From Pseudomonas sp. 2FG (GTDB lineage Bacteria > Pseudomonadota > Gammaproteobacteria > Pseudomonadales > Pseudomonadaceae), in contig NZ_SCMP01000004.1 in NCBI RefSeq assembly GCF_005502935.1, forward strand, positions 62,001-126,000: a stretch of 64,000 nt of DNA. Reading direction: 5' to 3'. Shown one piece after another: positions 39,206 through 54,823 of the stretch. Numbering within the stretch: the first letter of the stretch is position 1; every line of letters begins with the position of its first letter. The notes beneath the pieces are model-generated. The model made no database searches. It was not told the origin of the DNA and saw only the letters and a list, made by a program, of their open reading frames with translations. The translations under genes were made by a program, and so were the position numbers.

Positions 39206-40456
39206 TCAAAAATTGCCCTGAACCCAGCGTTTTAACCGTTCCAGTACAGGTGTCTTGGGTTCATCGCTATAACTGCCGCTAATGCCAGACAGGGAGATGC
39301 CGTCGGACTGCTTTTGCAGCCCATACAGCAGCAGGCCCACGCCTGTGGAATAGATGGGGTTACGTACGACATCGGCCAGTCCCTTGACGCTGTTCGGTAC
39401 GCCTAAGCGCACCGGCATATGAAAGATCTCTTCGGCCAGCTCGACGGCTCCCTCCATCTTCGCTGTGCCGCCGGTAAGGACGATCCCGGCCGGGATCAGG
39501 TCCTCGTAGCCACTGCGCCGCAGCTCAGCTTGCACCAGGGTGAAGAGCTCGTCATAACGCGGCTCCACCACCTCGGCCAGCGACTGGCGGGACAGGTCCC
39601 GCGGCGGACGATCGCCGACGCTGGGGACCTTGATGGTCTCGCCTGCGCCGGCCAGCTTGGCTAGGGCGCAAGCATACCGAATCTTGATCTCTTCGGCATA
39701 TTGGGTTGGCGTGCGCAGGGCCATGGCGATGTCGTTGGTGACCTGATCACCGGCGATCGGAATCACCGCCGTGTGACGGATGGCGCCTTCGGTGAAGATC
39801 GCGATGTCGGTGGTCCCGCCGCCGATATCCACCAGGCAGACACCCAGCTCCTTCTCGTCATCGGTCAACACCGCATACGCGGAGGCCAGCTGCTCGAGGA
39901 TGATATCGTCGATTTCCAGGCCACAGCGACGCACACACTTCTCGATGTTCTGCGCCGCATTCACCGCACAAGTGACCACGTGCACCTTGGCCTCCAGGCG
40001 CACGCCCGACATGCCGAGCGGCTCACGCACGCCTTCCTGGTTATCGATCACGTAATCCTGCGCCAGGGTGTGCAGCACCCGCTGATCCGCCGGAATCGCC
40101 ACGGCTTGGGCGGCATCCAGCACGCGTTCGAGGTCCGCCTGGCTGACTTCGCGGTCACGGATGGCGACTATGCCGTGGGAGTTCAGGCTGCGAATGTGGT
40201 TACCGGCCACGCCGACGAAAGCCGAGTGAATCCGGCAACCGGCCATCATTTGCGCTTCTTCTACCGCACGCTGAATGGATTGCACGGTGGACTCAATATT
40301 CACCACCACGCCCTTCTTCAGGCCGCGCGAGGGGTGGGTACCGATGCCAACGATTTCCAGCTGGCCGTCAGCCGTAACCTCACCCACCAGCGCCACCACC
40401 TTGGAGGTGCCGATATCGAGGCCGACGATCATCTTGCCGCTCTGCACGTTTGCCAT
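39206..40456 (-). CDS. ftsA: Cell division protein FtsA
   Basis: A 416-residue actin-like protein that anchors FtsZ to the membrane. MIVGLDIGTSKVVALVGEV is the phosphate-1 motif, VCLVDIGGGTTDIAIF phosphate 2, and GIVLTGGTAKMEG the adenosine motif. The C-terminal amphipathic helix is VLERLKRWVQGNF. ATG 40456 gives the usual N-terminus MANVQSGKM and has AGGAG ahead; a GTG eight codons upstream overlaps ftsQ and is unlikely. It starts 20 bases after ftsQ. Confidence 0.97.
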   Translation of the reverse strand: MANVQSGKMIVGLDIGTSKVVALVGEVTADGQLEIVGIGTHPSRGLKKGVVVNIESTVQSIQRAVEEAQMMAGCRIHSAFVGVAGNHIRSLNSHGIVAIRDREVSQADLERVLDAAQAVAIPADQRVLHTLAQDYVIDNQEGVREPLGMSGVRLEAKVHVVTCAVNAAQNIEKCVRRCGLEIDDIILEQLASAYAVLTDDEKELGVCLVDIGGGTTDIAIFTEGAIRHTAVIPIAGDQVTNDIAMALRTPTQYAEEIKIRYACALAKLAGAGETIKVPSVGDRPPRDLSRQSLAEVVEPRYDELFTLVQAELRRSGYEDLIPAGIVLTGGTAKMEGAVELAEEIFHMPVRLGVPNSVKGLADVVRNPIYSTGVGLLLYGLQKQSDGISLSGISGSYSDEPKTPVLERLKRWVQGNF

Positions 40457-40476
40457 GTTACTTGCCTTCTCCTGAT

Positions 40477-41352
40477 TCACTGCACGGCGACGGTTTTGCC
40501 CGTCGCGGGCGCTACCGGCTCACGCCACGCCACGGCCAGGCCGTTGGCGTAACGCAGGTCGACACGCGAAATATTGGCGATCTGTTCTTTCAAATTCTTT
40601 TCGTAGATGGCGACGAAACGGCGCATCTTCTCGAGCAAATGATCACGCCCCAGCAGCAGCTCCAGGCTTTGTCCGGTGCTGTTCACGCCGGTGGAAAGGA
40701 ACCAGCTGCCACGCTCACGCAACTCCAGGCGGGCCACGGAGAAACCCAGCGGCCGCAGCATCTGGCTCAGCACTTGGTATTGCTGCATCACCTGTTCCTG
40801 GGCACGCTGCGGGCCCACCAGCTGCGGCAGGTTTTCGTAATTGGCCAGCTCGCGCGGGGTAAACGCCTGACCTTGGTTGTTCAGCAAGGCCTCATCGCCC
40901 CAACGGGCCACCGGCAGTTGTTCTTCCAGGCGGATGGACACGCGATCCGGCCAGACCCGACGCACTTCGGCATGGGCGATCCAGGGCATTTGCTCCAGCT
41001 CCGCACGCATGCCGGCGAGGTCGACGGTGAAGAAACTCGCCGCCACATAGGGGGCGATACGTTGCTGCACGGCTTGCTGGCTGATGTAGCTGAGCTCGCC
41101 GTCGACATTGATCTTGGTGATCGGCCGGTCGGCATAGGGCAGCAAGCGCTGCGCCAACTGGTAGGTGCCAAAGCCCAGCACCAACAGCAGCAGCGGCCAG
41201 AGCACACGCTTGAGCAGGGCAAAATTTGGCTTCGGCAGGCGCACCGACAAGGGTTCCTTGGCCACCATCCGACTGGCGCCCCGCTGCGCCGGCTGGCGCG
41301 GTGAGACGCGGCCGGTAACGGGTTGCTGATGACGGAGCGTGGCGCCGTGCAT
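40477..41352 (-). CDS. ftsQ: Cell division protein FtsQ
   Basis: A 291-residue bitopic protein linking early and late divisome parts through FtsB and FtsL. It has a short cytoplasmic region, one transmembrane helix ([21 protein letters not shown], about 49-69), a POTRA domain ([22 protein letters not shown].. [20 protein letters not shown]) and the FtsQ beta domain. I chose ATG 41352, eight bases after GAGGTT, over one seven codons upstream. It follows ddlB by four bases. Confidence 0.95.
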   Translation of the reverse strand: MHGATLRHQQPVTGRVSPRQPAQRGASRMVAKEPLSVRLPKPNFALLKRVLWPLLLLVLGFGTYQLAQRLLPYADRPITKINVDGELSYISQQAVQQRIAPYVAASFFTVDLAGMRAELEQMPWIAHAEVRRVWPDRVSIRLEEQLPVARWGDEALLNNQGQAFTPRELANYENLPQLVGPQRAQEQVMQQYQVLSQMLRPLGFSVARLELRERGSWFLSTGVNSTGQSLELLLGRDHLLEKMRRFVAIYEKNLKEQIANISRVDLRYANGLAVAWREPVAPATGKTVAVQ

Positions 41353-41356
41353 GGTC

Positions 41357-43768
<2,412 letters not shown>

Positions 43769-43776
<8 letters not shown>

Positions 43777-44839
43777 GGGCCACCTCCAGGCAAATCTCCA
43801 CCACGGTACGGGTGGCGTCGGGTTTGGACAGGCGGCGGGCGGTGCTCGCCATATAGATCAGTCGTTCGGGATGCATCAAAACCTCGGTCAGGCGCTCGGC
43901 CAATTCGGCGGCACCGGTCGTCGCTTGCGGCAGCAGGAAGGCAGCGCCCTCCCGCGCCAGATAGTCGGCATTGCGGGTCTGGTGATCGTCGATGGCGTGC
44001 GGCAACGGCACTAGCATCGACGGCAGCCCGGCGGCAGCCAGTTCACTGATAGTCAGCGCGCCAGCGCGGCAAACCACCAGGTCGGCCCAGGCATAGGCGC
44101 CGGCCATGTCTTGGATAAAGGGGGCGACGTGAGCCTGCACGCCAGCGGCGCGATAGCGATCGGCCGTGACCTCGGCGTGTTGCTTGCCGGCCTGGTGGAC
44201 CACTTCCGGACGCAACTCGGCCGGCACTTCGCCCAAGGCTTCCGGCAGCAGCTTGTTCAGCGGCTCGGCACCGAGGCTGCCGCCGAGGATCAGCAGGCGC
44301 AGCTTGCGGTTGTGCAGAGCCGGACGCGGCGTTTCCAGGAACAGCTCTTCGCGCACCGGGTTGCCGGTGGTACGGCGCTTGAGCGAGGCGCTGAAGGTAT
44401 TCGGGAAGGCCTCGCAGACGCGGGTCGCGAAGCGCACCAGGCTGCGGTTGGCCGTCCCGGCCACCGCGTTCTGCTCGTGGATGATCAACGGCACGCCGGC
44501 CAGTTTCGCCGCCAGCCCACCGGGGCCGGTGACATAACCGCCCATCCCGAGCACACACACCGGGCGCAACTTACGCACGATCCTGCGCGCCTGGAACAAG
44601 GCCCGGACCAGGCTGAACGGCGCTTTCAGCAGCGCCAGCAGGCCTTTGCCACGCAGCCCAGCGACGTTGATCAGGTGCAGCTGCAGGCCGGCCTGCGGCA
44701 CCAGCTCGTTTTCGATGCCGCGTGGCGTGCCCAGCCAATGCACGTTGTAGCCGCGCGCCTGAAACTCACGCGCGCAGGCCAGCGCCGGGAACACGTGGCC
44801 GCCGGTACCACCGGCCATGATCAGAATATTAGCGGCCAT
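43769..44839 (-). CDS. murG: MurG glycosyltransferase (lipid II synthase)
   Basis: A 356-residue GT28 enzyme that adds GlcNAc to lipid I on the cytoplasmic membrane face. It begins [20 protein letters not shown], the first G-loop, and has [12 protein letters not shown], the HEQN motif in [15 protein letters not shown], and [12 protein letters not shown], the UDP-GlcNAc side. ATG 44839 follows GAGGAGG by six bases; it overlaps ftsW by 11 bases. Confidence 0.98.
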
Positions 44840-46082
44840 GGACGACCTCCTCGGGCTGGCTCTTGTTCTTGGGGAGGTCTTCGGCGAAGTCACTCTCGAC
44901 GAAGTCGATATCCTCACTGCCCAGCACCGTGCGCCGCTCCCACTCGATGCGCAGCAGCAAGCCAAGACAGGCACAGCAGATCACCAACGAACTACCGCCG
45001 TAACTGAGGAATGGCAAGGTCAGGCCCTTGGTCGGCAACAGGCCGACGTTCACCCCGATATTGATCAAGAACTGACCAATCCAGAGAAACGCCAGACCGT
45101 AGGCGACATAGGCGGCGAAGAACTGCTTGGCCTTCTCCGCCCACAGCCCGATATACAAGGCCCGCACGCTGACGAAGACGAACAGGCCAACGGTGGCCAG
45201 CGCGCCGACCAGACCCAGCTCTTCCGCCAGCACTGCGAACACGAAGTCGGTGTGGGCCTCCGGCAGGTAGAACTGTTTCTGGATGCTATTGCCCAGCCCC
45301 ACCCCCAGCCATTCGCCGCGGCCGAAGGCGATCAACGCCTGAGTCAATTGATAACCGGAACCAAACTGGTCGGCCCAGGGGTCGGTAAAGGTGATCAGGC
45401 GTTGCAGGCGGTATTCCTGGGTCTGCACCAACACCACCACGGCGCCGACCGCCAGCCCGACCATCAAGGCAAAACGGAACAAGCCGACACCGCCGAGGAA
45501 CAGCATGGCGGCGGCGGCCCCCATCATCACCACGGTGGCACCGAAGTCCGGCTCCAGCAGCAGCAGGCCGGCCATCGGCAGCAGCACGACGAAGGGCTTG
45601 AAGAAGCCGGCCCAGCTCTCGCGGACTTCTTCCTGGCGGCGCACCAGATAGCCGGCCAGGTAGAGCACCACGAAGACCTTGGCGATTTCCGAAGGCTGCA
45701 CGTTGAAGGCCCCGAAACCGATCCAGCGCATCGAGCCGTTCACTTCGCGGCCGATGCCCGGCACCAGCACCAGCACCAGCAAGCCGAAGGCCGCGACCAG
45801 CAACAACCAACCCAGGCGCTGCCAGGTGGACAGCGGAATTATCAGCATCACGCCCGCCGCGCCAATGCCGATCACGATGTAAATCAGGTGACGGATCATG
45901 TGGTACAGCGGGTTGCCGGATTGCACGGCCGCTACTTCCGAGGACGCCGAGGTGATCATCACCAGCCCCAGGCCGAGCAGTGCCAGGCAGCCCGCCAGCA
46001 GCGGAAAGTCCAGGTCGATGCCGCGCCGGCTAAACAGCGGCGATGGGTAAGGACGCAGGATGCCTAGCAGTGTCGTAAGCAT
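44829..46082 (-). CDS. ftsW: FtsW, septal peptidoglycan polymerase (SEDS family)
   Basis: A 417-residue membrane protein with about ten hydrophobic helices. Members polymerise glycan strands from lipid II together with FtsI. SEDS signatures are visible: GIGREVNGSMRWIGFGAFNVQPSEIAKV, ALIAFGRGEWLGVGLGNSIQK, LPEAHTDFVFAVLAEELGL with the catalytic aspartate nearby, and LPFLSYGGSSL near the C-terminus. Its ATG overlaps the murD stop by one base (TGATG). Confidence 0.97.
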   Translation of the reverse strand: MLTTLLGILRPYPSPLFSRRGIDLDFPLLAGCLALLGLGLVMITSASSEVAAVQSGNPLYHMIRHLIYIVIGIGAAGVMLIIPLSTWQRLGWLLLVAAFGLLVLVLVPGIGREVNGSMRWIGFGAFNVQPSEIAKVFVVLYLAGYLVRRQEEVRESWAGFFKPFVVLLPMAGLLLLEPDFGATVVMMGAAAAMLFLGGVGLFRFALMVGLAVGAVVVLVQTQEYRLQRLITFTDPWADQFGSGYQLTQALIAFGRGEWLGVGLGNSIQKQFYLPEAHTDFVFAVLAEELGLVGALATVGLFVFVSVRALYIGLWAEKAKQFFAAYVAYGLAFLWIGQFLINIGVNVGLLPTKGLTLPFLSYGGSSLVICCACLGLLLRIEWERRTVLGSEDIDFVESDFAEDLPKNKSQPEEVVHGR

Positions 46083-47431
46083 CAGGAGAGCGCCTCCACC
46101 GCTTGGGCAAACAGGCGCCCGCGCTCTTCGAAATTCTTGAACATGTCCAGGCTGGCGCAGGCTGGCGACAACAGCACGGCATCGCCGGCTTGGGTCAGTT
46201 CGGCGGCTTTGCGCACCGCTTCCTCGAGGGTTTTCACGTGAATCAGCGGTACGCCTTCGCCATCCAGGGCCGCGGCGAGCAACTGCGCATCACGCCCGAG
46301 CAGCAAGACCGCACGGCAATGTTTGCCGACCGGCGCACGCAGGGCCGAGAAGTCGGCACCCTTGCCGTCGCCACCGGCCACCAGCACCAGTTTGCCGACT
46401 ATATCCGCACCCAGACCTTCGATGGCCGCCAGCGCAGCGCCGACGTTGGTGGCCTTGGAATCGTCGTAATAGCTCACCCCGGCCCGCTCACGCAGCCATT
46501 GGCAGCGGTGCGCCAGACCGCTGAAGGCGCGCAGTGCCTGCAGCATCGGCGCGAACGGCAGGCCGAGCGCATGACCCAGCGCCAAGGCGGCCAAAGCGTT
46601 GGCCTGGTTATGCGCGCCCCGGACTTTCAGTTCGCGTACCGGCATTAGCGTCTCGAATTGGAAGGCCAGATGCTTCTCACCGCCCTCCTCGATCAGGCCG
46701 AAACCCTTGAAGTCCGGCTTGTTCAGGCCAAAAGTCCAGCACGGCACTTGCTCACCGATCAACGGCCGCGACAGGCCGTCCTGGCGGTTCACCACCACTT
46801 GCCGGGCGCCGCGGAAGATCCGGTGCTTGGCCTGGTGATAGGCCGGCAGACCGCTGTAACGGTCCATATGGTCTTCGCTGATATTCAGCACGGTGGCCAC
46901 TTCGGCATTCAGTTGCTCGGTGGTTTCCAGCTGGAAGCTCGACAGCTCGAGCACGTACAGCTCGACGTCATCCTGTAACAGCTCCAGCGCCGGGGTGCCG
47001 AGGTTGCCGCCGACGGCGACCTTCTTACCGGCGGCTGCCGCCATCTCGCCGACCAGGGTGGTCACCGTGCTCTTGGCGTTGGAGCCGGTGATGGCAATGA
47101 TCGGCGCCTTGGCGTGGCGGGCGAACAGTTCGATATCGCCCAACAACTTCACGCCGCGCACGGCCGCCTGTTGCAGCGCCGGGGTGGCCAGCGCCAGGCC
47201 AGGGCTGACGTAGAGTTCGTCGGCACGGCAGAGGAAGTCCACATCCAGCTCGCCACAACGCACTTCAACCTGCGGAAACTGCGCACGCAGCGTGGCCAGC
47301 TCCGGCGGGTTCTCGCGCGTGTCGGCGACAGCAAAGCGGACGCCCTGACGCGCGAGGAAGCGCACCAGCGACATGCCGCTCTTGCCGAGGCCGACAACGA
47401 TGCGGAAGTGGTCAGAAGCGATCAGGGTCAT
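46082..47431 (-). CDS. murD: UDP-N-acetylmuramoyl-L-alanine--D-glutamate ligase MurD
   Basis: A 449-residue Mur ligase that adds D-glutamate. VGLGKSGMSLVRFLARQG is the nucleotide-sugar motif, ITGSNAKSTVTTLVGEM the P-loop, LNISEDHMDRYSG the lysine/His region, and YYDDSKATNVGAALAAIEG the family signature. The start MTLIASDHFRIVV is typical for the genus. It lies 13 bases after mraY and overlaps ftsW by one base. Confidence 0.97.
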   Translation of the reverse strand: MTLIASDHFRIVVGLGKSGMSLVRFLARQGVRFAVADTRENPPELATLRAQFPQVEVRCGELDVDFLCRADELYVSPGLALATPALQQAAVRGVKLLGDIELFARHAKAPIIAITGSNAKSTVTTLVGEMAAAAGKKVAVGGNLGTPALELLQDDVELYVLELSSFQLETTEQLNAEVATVLNISEDHMDRYSGLPAYHQAKHRIFRGARQVVVNRQDGLSRPLIGEQVPCWTFGLNKPDFKGFGLIEEGGEKHLAFQFETLMPVRELKVRGAHNQANALAALALGHALGLPFAPMLQALRAFSGLAHRCQWLRERAGVSYYDDSKATNVGAALAAIEGLGADIVGKLVLVAGGDGKGADFSALRAPVGKHCRAVLLLGRDAQLLAAALDGEGVPLIHVKTLEEAVRKAAELTQAGDAVLLSPACASLDMFKNFEERGRLFAQAVEALS

Positions 47432-47444
47432 GGGCTCCTCGTCC

Positions 47445-48527
47445 TTAACGCAGTTTCAACGTGGCTAGACCGATCAACACCAGAATCACGGTGATGATCC
47501 AGAAGCGCACTATGACGCGCGGCTCCGGCCAGCCTTTGAGTTCAAAGTGGTGATGAATCGGCGCCATGCGGAACACCCGCTTGCCGGTCAACTTGAAGGA
47601 GGCGACCTGGATCACCACCGACAGGGTTTCCATCACGAACACCCCGCCCATGATGAACAGCACAATTTCCTGACGGACGATCACCGCGATGGTGCCCAGC
47701 GCGGCGCCAAGGGCCAAGGCGCCGACGTCGCCCATGAAGACTTGGGCCGGGTAGGTGTTGAACCAGAGGAAACCAAGGCCGGCACCGACCAGCGCGGCGC
47801 AGAACACGATCAGCTCGCCAGAGCCCGGCACGTAGGGAATCAACAGGTATTCGGCGAACTTCACGTTACCCGACAGGTAGCAGAAGATCCCCAGCGCGCC
47901 GCCGACCATCACCGTGGGCATGATGGCCAGGCCGTCGAGACCGTCGGTCAGGTTGACCGCGTTGCTCGAGCCGACGATGACGAAGTAGGTCAGGACGACG
48001 AAGCCGATGCCCAGCGGGATGCTGACATCCTTCAGCACCGGCAGGATCAGCGTGGTTTCCACCGCGCTCGGCGCAGTCATATAAAGGAAGAGCGCCGCGC
48101 CCAGACCGAACACCGACTGCCAAAAGTATTTCCAGCGGCTGGGCAGACCTTTCGAGTTCTTTTCGATCACCTTGCGGTAATCGTCGACCCAGCCGATGCC
48201 ACCGAACAGCAGCGTGACGATCAGCACGACCCAGACATAGCGATTGGACAGATCCGCCCAGAGCAGAGTGCTGATGGCGATGGCCGAGAGAATCAGCGCG
48301 CCGCCCATGGTCGGCGTACCGGATTTCGACAGGTGCGATTGCGGGCCGTCGTTGCGCACCGACTGACCGATCTGGCGAATCTGCAGGGTGCGAATCATCC
48401 ACGGGCCCAGCCACAGCGACAGTGCCAGCGCGGTGAGCACGCCCAAGATCCCACGCAGGGTCAGGTATTGGAAGACCGCGAAGCCCTTGTAGAACTGTTG
48501 CAGATACTCCGCCAGCAGCAGCAGCAT
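47445..48527 (-). CDS. mraY: MraY, phospho-MurNAc-pentapeptide transferase
   Basis: A 360-residue ten-helix enzyme that moves phospho-MurNAc-pentapeptide onto undecaprenyl phosphate to form lipid [13 protein letters not shown] in the first loop, the catalytic-pair region [25 protein letters not shown] with the third aspartate, and the loop [20 protein letters not shown] are all present. Its ATG follows the murF TAA directly (TAAATG). Confidence 0.98.
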   Translation of the reverse strand: MLLLLAEYLQQFYKGFAVFQYLTLRGILGVLTALALSLWLGPWMIRTLQIRQIGQSVRNDGPQSHLSKSGTPTMGGALILSAIAISTLLWADLSNRYVWVVLIVTLLFGGIGWVDDYRKVIEKNSKGLPSRWKYFWQSVFGLGAALFLYMTAPSAVETTLILPVLKDVSIPLGIGFVVLTYFVIVGSSNAVNLTDGLDGLAIMPTVMVGGALGIFCYLSGNVKFAEYLLIPYVPGSGELIVFCAALVGAGLGFLWFNTYPAQVFMGDVGALALGAALGTIAVIVRQEIVLFIMGGVFVMETLSVVIQVASFKLTGKRVFRMAPIHHHFELKGWPEPRVIVRFWIITVILVLIGLATLKLR

Positions 48528-49907
48528 TTAGTGACTCCCCTCGCTGGTACCGCACAAGGCCGCGACGACTTTTTCCATCGCCGCGCTGCGCGAACCCTTA
48601 ATTAGAATGGTGGTGTTGCCCTGTTCGGCGCCCAGGGCTGCGATCAGGCTGGCCTGGTCGGCAAAGTGCCGACCGGCGGCGCCGAACGCCGCGACGGCAT
48701 GCGCCATCAGCGGGCCCACGGCGTACAGGGCGTCGACCTTGCCGGCGGCATAGGCGCCAACGTCGCGATGCCCCTGCTCGGCCCACTCACCCAGCTCGCC
48801 GATATCCCCGAGGACCAGAACGGTGCGCCCGGAAAAGCCGGCGAGTATATCAACGGCCGCACACATGGAGGTCGGGTTGGCGTTGTAGCTGTCATCGATG
48901 ACGCGCACGCCATTCGTCGCCAGCTGCGCTACGGCGCGGCCTTTGACCGGTTGCACGCTTTCCAGCCCGGTGACGATACCGACCAGCGGCACGCCCAGGG
49001 CGAAAGCCGCGGCGGCGGCGGCCAGCGCATTGGCGACGTTATGAGCGCCAAGCAGATTGAGTTGAATCCGCGCGCTACCGGCTGGGCTATGCAGGCTAAA
49101 CGCCTGGCAACCGCGGGCGTCGCGGCTCAGCTCGCCGGCACGGAAATCCGCCTTGAGGTTATCCAGCGCGAAACTCAGCACCTTGCGAGCCTTGGCGCGC
49201 AACTGCCAGGTCACGAAGGCTTTGTCGTCCAGATTGAGGACCGCGACCCCTGCTGCAGAAAGCCCCTCGAGGATCTCGCCCTTGGCCTGGACGATCTTCT
49301 CCGGCCCACCGAACTCGCCGACATGGGCGGTACCGGCATTGGTAATGATGGCCACTTGCGGCCGAGCCAGGTTGACGGTGTAGGCAATCTCGCCGATGCG
49401 CGAAGCCCCCAGTTCAATCACTGCGCCGACATGCTCCGGCGCCAATTCCAGCAAGGTCAGTGGCACGCCAAGGTCGTTGTTCAGGTTGCCACGGGTCGCC
49501 AGTACCGGACCACCGTGCCCGGCGATGCCCGCACGCAGGATACTGGCGAGCATTTCCTTGACCGTAGTTTTGCCGCTGGAACCGGTGATTGCGGCCAGCG
49601 GGCCGAGGTAGGCCTGGCGATTCAAGGCGGCGAGTTGCCCCAGCGCCTGACGGCTGTCGTGCACGACCAGTTGCGGCAACGGCGCACCGGCAACTTCACG
49701 CTCGACCAGCGCCGCCACGGCGCCTTTTTCCGCCACTTCATGCAAATAGGAGTGGCCGTCGAAACGCGGGCCGCTCAAGGCGATAAACAGCTGACCCGGT
49801 TGAATCGCGCGGCTATCGGTGCTCACCGCATTGAATGCTGTGTCCGCGCCAACCAGACGCCCCATCAAGGGCGCAACGATTTCACTCAAACGCAGGGCCT
49901 TAAGCAT
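48528..49907 (-). CDS. murF: UDP-MurNAc-tripeptide--D-alanyl-D-alanine ligase MurF
   Basis: A 459-residue Mur ligase that attaches D-Ala-D-Ala to the stem peptide. LAAITGSSGKTTVKEMLASIL is the P-loop, GNLNNDLGVPLTLL the substrate loop, and VIDDSYNANPTSMCAAVDIL the signature. ATG 49907 lies within the end of murE, an eight-base overlap; the open frame runs further upstream inside murE but without homology. It abuts mraY. Confidence 0.97.
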   Translation of the reverse strand: MLKALRLSEIVAPLMGRLVGADTAFNAVSTDSRAIQPGQLFIALSGPRFDGHSYLHEVAEKGAVAALVEREVAGAPLPQLVVHDSRQALGQLAALNRQAYLGPLAAITGSSGKTTVKEMLASILRAGIAGHGGPVLATRGNLNNDLGVPLTLLELAPEHVGAVIELGASRIGEIAYTVNLARPQVAIITNAGTAHVGEFGGPEKIVQAKGEILEGLSAAGVAVLNLDDKAFVTWQLRAKARKVLSFALDNLKADFRAGELSRDARGCQAFSLHSPAGSARIQLNLLGAHNVANALAAAAAAFALGVPLVGIVTGLESVQPVKGRAVAQLATNGVRVIDDSYNANPTSMCAAVDILAGFSGRTVLVLGDIGELGEWAEQGHRDVGAYAAGKVDALYAVGPLMAHAVAAFGAAGRHFADQASLIAALGAEQGNTTILIKGSRSAAMEKVVAALCGTSEGSH

Positions 49908-51362
49908 GCGCCACCTCCCATGCAGCCAAGGCCTTGCCGGCCTCGTCCAGATCGGAGAACGGCTGCCGCTCACCCTTGATCTCTTGATAGTCCTCATGCC
50001 CCTTGCCGGCCAGGACTACTACGTCCGCAGCCTCGGCACTGGCGATCAACTGGGCGATGGCCTGACCGCGACCGTAGACGAAGCGAGCCTGTTCCGGCGC
50101 CGTCAGGCCCGCACGGATATCGGCGAAGATCTGCTCCGGGGCTTCACCGCGCGGGTTGTCATCGGTGACCAACACGCCATCGGCCAAACGTTCGACCACC
50201 TCAGCCATCAGTGGACGCTTGCCGCGGTCACGGTCGCCGCCGCAGCCGAACAGGCAGAGCAGACGGCCCTGGGTATGTGGGCGCAAGGCTTCGAGGACTT
50301 TTTCCAGCGCATCAGGGGTGTGCGCGTAATCGACCACGACCAACGGCTGCTTGCCGCCACCCAGGCGCTGCATACGCCCAGCCGGGCCTTGCAGCTCTGG
50401 CAGGACTTTGAGAATTTCGTCCAGCGGGTACTCCATCCCGAGCAAGGCGCCGACCACCGCCAGCAGGTTGCTCAAGTTGAAACGCCCGAGCAGCGGGCTG
50501 CGCAGGCTGCCCTCACCTTTCGGCGTGACCAGCTTGGCGCGTACGCCGTGATCGTCGAACTGCGCTTCGCTGCAATACAGGTAAGCGCTGGGGTCTTCCA
50601 GGCTGTAGGTGATCAACCGGGACTCCTGCACCGCGGCAGCCAGTTGGCGGCCAAAGGCATCATCCAGATTCAGCACCCGGCAACGCAGACCTGGCCAGCT
50701 GAATAGCTTGGCCTTGGCCGCACCATAGGCCGCCATCGAACCGTGGTAATCCAGGTGGTCGCGCGACAGGTTGGTGAACACCGCCACATCGAACGCCAGG
50801 GCAGCGACGCGGCCTTGCTCCAGGCCGTGGGAGGACACCTCCATCGCCACCGCTCGGGCGCCGGCCTGTTTCAGGTTGGCCAGCACCGCCTGCACGCCTA
50901 TCGGGTCCGGCGTGGTATGGCGACCCTGTTCCAGGGCATTGTGAAAGCCCGTCCCGAGGGTACCGACAATCCCGCAGCGCTCGCCGAAGTGATCCAGCGC
51001 CTGGGCGAGCAACTGGCTGACACTGGTCTTGCCGTTGGTGCCGGTCACGCCGACCAGATGCAAGGCGCGGCTCGGCTCACCGTAGAAACGCCCGGCAATG
51101 GCTGACAACTGCCCCGCCAGGTTCTTCAATGGAATCAACTGCGCACTGCTGGCCGTCATCACCGCTGCGCCTTCGGCTTCATAGGCCACGGCAGCGGCAC
51201 CACGCGCGATGGCGTCGCTGATATGCACACGGCCATCCTGCTGGCCGCCCGGCACGGCGAGGAACAGATCGCCCGGACGCACCTTGCGGCTATCCAGGGT
51301 CAATTCGCGGATCAGCACCGAGCTTTCCGCCTCGGGCAACAACTGATTGAGCGGCATGGGCA

Positions 51363-51363
<1 letters not shown>
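49900..51363 (-). CDS. murE: MurE, UDP-MurNAc-dipeptide--meso-diaminopimelate ligase
   Basis: A 487-residue Mur ligase adding the third residue of the peptide. VGVTGTNGKTSVSQLLAQAL is the P-loop, TTPDP.. the substrate loop, and VVVDYAHTPDALEKVLEALRPH the signature. TDDNPRGEAPE contains DNPR, which marks specificity for meso-diaminopimelate rather than lysine. Its start overlaps the ftsI stop by one base, and it overlaps murF by eight bases. Confidence 0.98.
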
Positions 51364-53379
<2,016 letters not shown>

Positions 53380-53383
<4 letters not shown>

Positions 53384-54321
53384 CGCAGCTTCTCCGCCAC
53401 ACGCATGACCGCACTGCGCGCACGCGGGTTGGCCTTCAACTCGGCCTCAGATGCGAATTGTGGCTTGCCAAGCACCTTGATCCGCGGCTCGAAGGCAGCG
53501 AAACGAACCGGCAGATCACGCGGCAGATTGTCCGCCTCGCCTTTAACATGACGCCGCATAAACAGCTTAACGATGCGGTCTTCCAGCGAGTGGAAGCTGA
53601 TCACCACCAGCCGCCCACCGACCTCCAGAGCCTCCAACGCGGCATCCAGGCCACGCTCAAGGTCGCCCAACTCGTTATTCACATGAATGCGCAGGCCCTG
53701 AAACGCACGGGTCGCCGGGTTTTTGCCCTTTTCCCAAGCCGGATTAGCGACCTTGAGCACCTCGGCCAGGTCGGCCGTGCGCTCGAAACGCTGAACTTCC
53801 CGACGCTCCACGACGGCGCGAGCCATGCGCTTGGCAAAACGCTCTTCGCCATATTCCTTGAACACCCGGGCAATCTCTTCCGCGGAAGCGCTGGCGATAA
53901 AGTCAGCCGCACTAATGCCGCGAGTCGGATCCATGCGCATATCCAGCGGGCCGTCATTGAGGAAGCTAAAGCCACGCTCGGCATCATCCAACTGCGGCGA
54001 AGAAACCCCCAAATCCAGCAGCACCCCTGCCACCCGACCGGTCATATTACGCGCCGCGACTTCCTCGCCCAGCTCGGCAAAACTGCGCTGCACAACGACA
54101 AAGCGGCCGTCTTCGGCCGCCAGCGTTTCCCCAGTCGTGATCGCCTGCGGATCTTTATCAAAACCGAGCAGGCGCCCATCCGGGCCGAGCTTTTCGAGGA
54201 TCAAGCGGCTATGCCCGCCGCGCCCGAAGGTGCCGTCCAGGTAGCAGCCATCCGCGCGCACGGCCAGAGCCTCAACGGCTTCGTTAAGCAGTACGGTGAT
54301 GTGCTGAAAGCCGCTAGTCAT
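53380..54321 (-). CDS. rsmH: 16S rRNA (cytosine(1402)-N(4))-methyltransferase RsmH
   Basis: A 313-residue SAM enzyme (formerly MraW) that methylates C1402 of 16S rRNA in the decoding centre. [13 protein letters not shown], then [17 protein letters not shown], form the SAM-binding part, and [20 protein letters not shown], with GPLDMRM just after, the substrate region. The ATG at 54321 follows the mraZ stop by two bases; a GTG two codons earlier overlaps that stop. Neither has an obvious ribosome site, so translation is probably coupled to mraZ. Confidence 0.97.
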
Positions 54322-54323
54322 AG

Positions 54324-54779
54324 TCACAGGATCAAATCACGCAGTTCGTCCGGCAGACCGCCGGGTTGTTTAATGGCCGCCAGGTCCGCATCAGCAACAG
54401 CGTTCCAGGCGTCCTCGTCCCACAATTGGAATTTATTCAGCTGGCCCACCAGCATCACGTGCTTGTCCAACTTGGCGTACTCACGCAAGCGCGGCGGCAC
54501 CAGGAAGCGACCACTGCCGTCCAACTCCAGATCCACGGCATTGCCGATCAGCAGGCGTTGCAGGCGACGGGTTTCTTCACGCAGAGAGGGCAGTTCACGG
54601 AGCTTGGCTTCAATCAGCTCCCACTCGGGCAGCGGGTAAACGCACAGACAAGGATCGATAGCATCGATGGTGACGATGAGCTGACCATTCGAACGCGAAA
54701 CGAGCTCGTCCCGATACCGACTTGGCATCGCGAGCCGCCCTTTGGCGTCGAGAGATATGGCGTTAGCTCCGCGAAACAA
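54324..54779 (-). CDS. mraZ: MraZ transcriptional regulator (TTG start)
   Basis: A 151-residue protein with two SpoVT/AbrB-type swapped-hairpin domains: [23 protein letters not shown] and, in the second half, [22 protein letters not shown]. It represses the dcw operon in E. coli by binding repeats ahead of its own gene. No ATG stands at the expected start; TTG 54779 does, with GGGGGAG seven bases upstream, and gives exactly the usual length. An in-frame ATG 11 codons upstream lacks a ribosome site and lies between the start and the operator repeats. Confidence 0.95.
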   Translation of the reverse strand: MFRGANAISLDAKGRLAMPSRYRDELVSRSNGQLIVTIDAIDPCLCVYPLPEWELIEAKLRELPSLREETRRLQRLLIGNAVDLELDGSGRFLVPPRLREYAKLDKHVMLVGQLNKFQLWDEDAWNAVADADLAAIKQPGGLPDELRDLIL

Positions 54780-54823
54780 GGTTGCGCTCCCCCACTTTGA
54801 TCGGCTGTCCATGCCTAAAAAAC

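Noticed and set aside
39780..40552. Plus-strand frames inside ftsA
   Set aside because: Shadows of ftsA without domain features.
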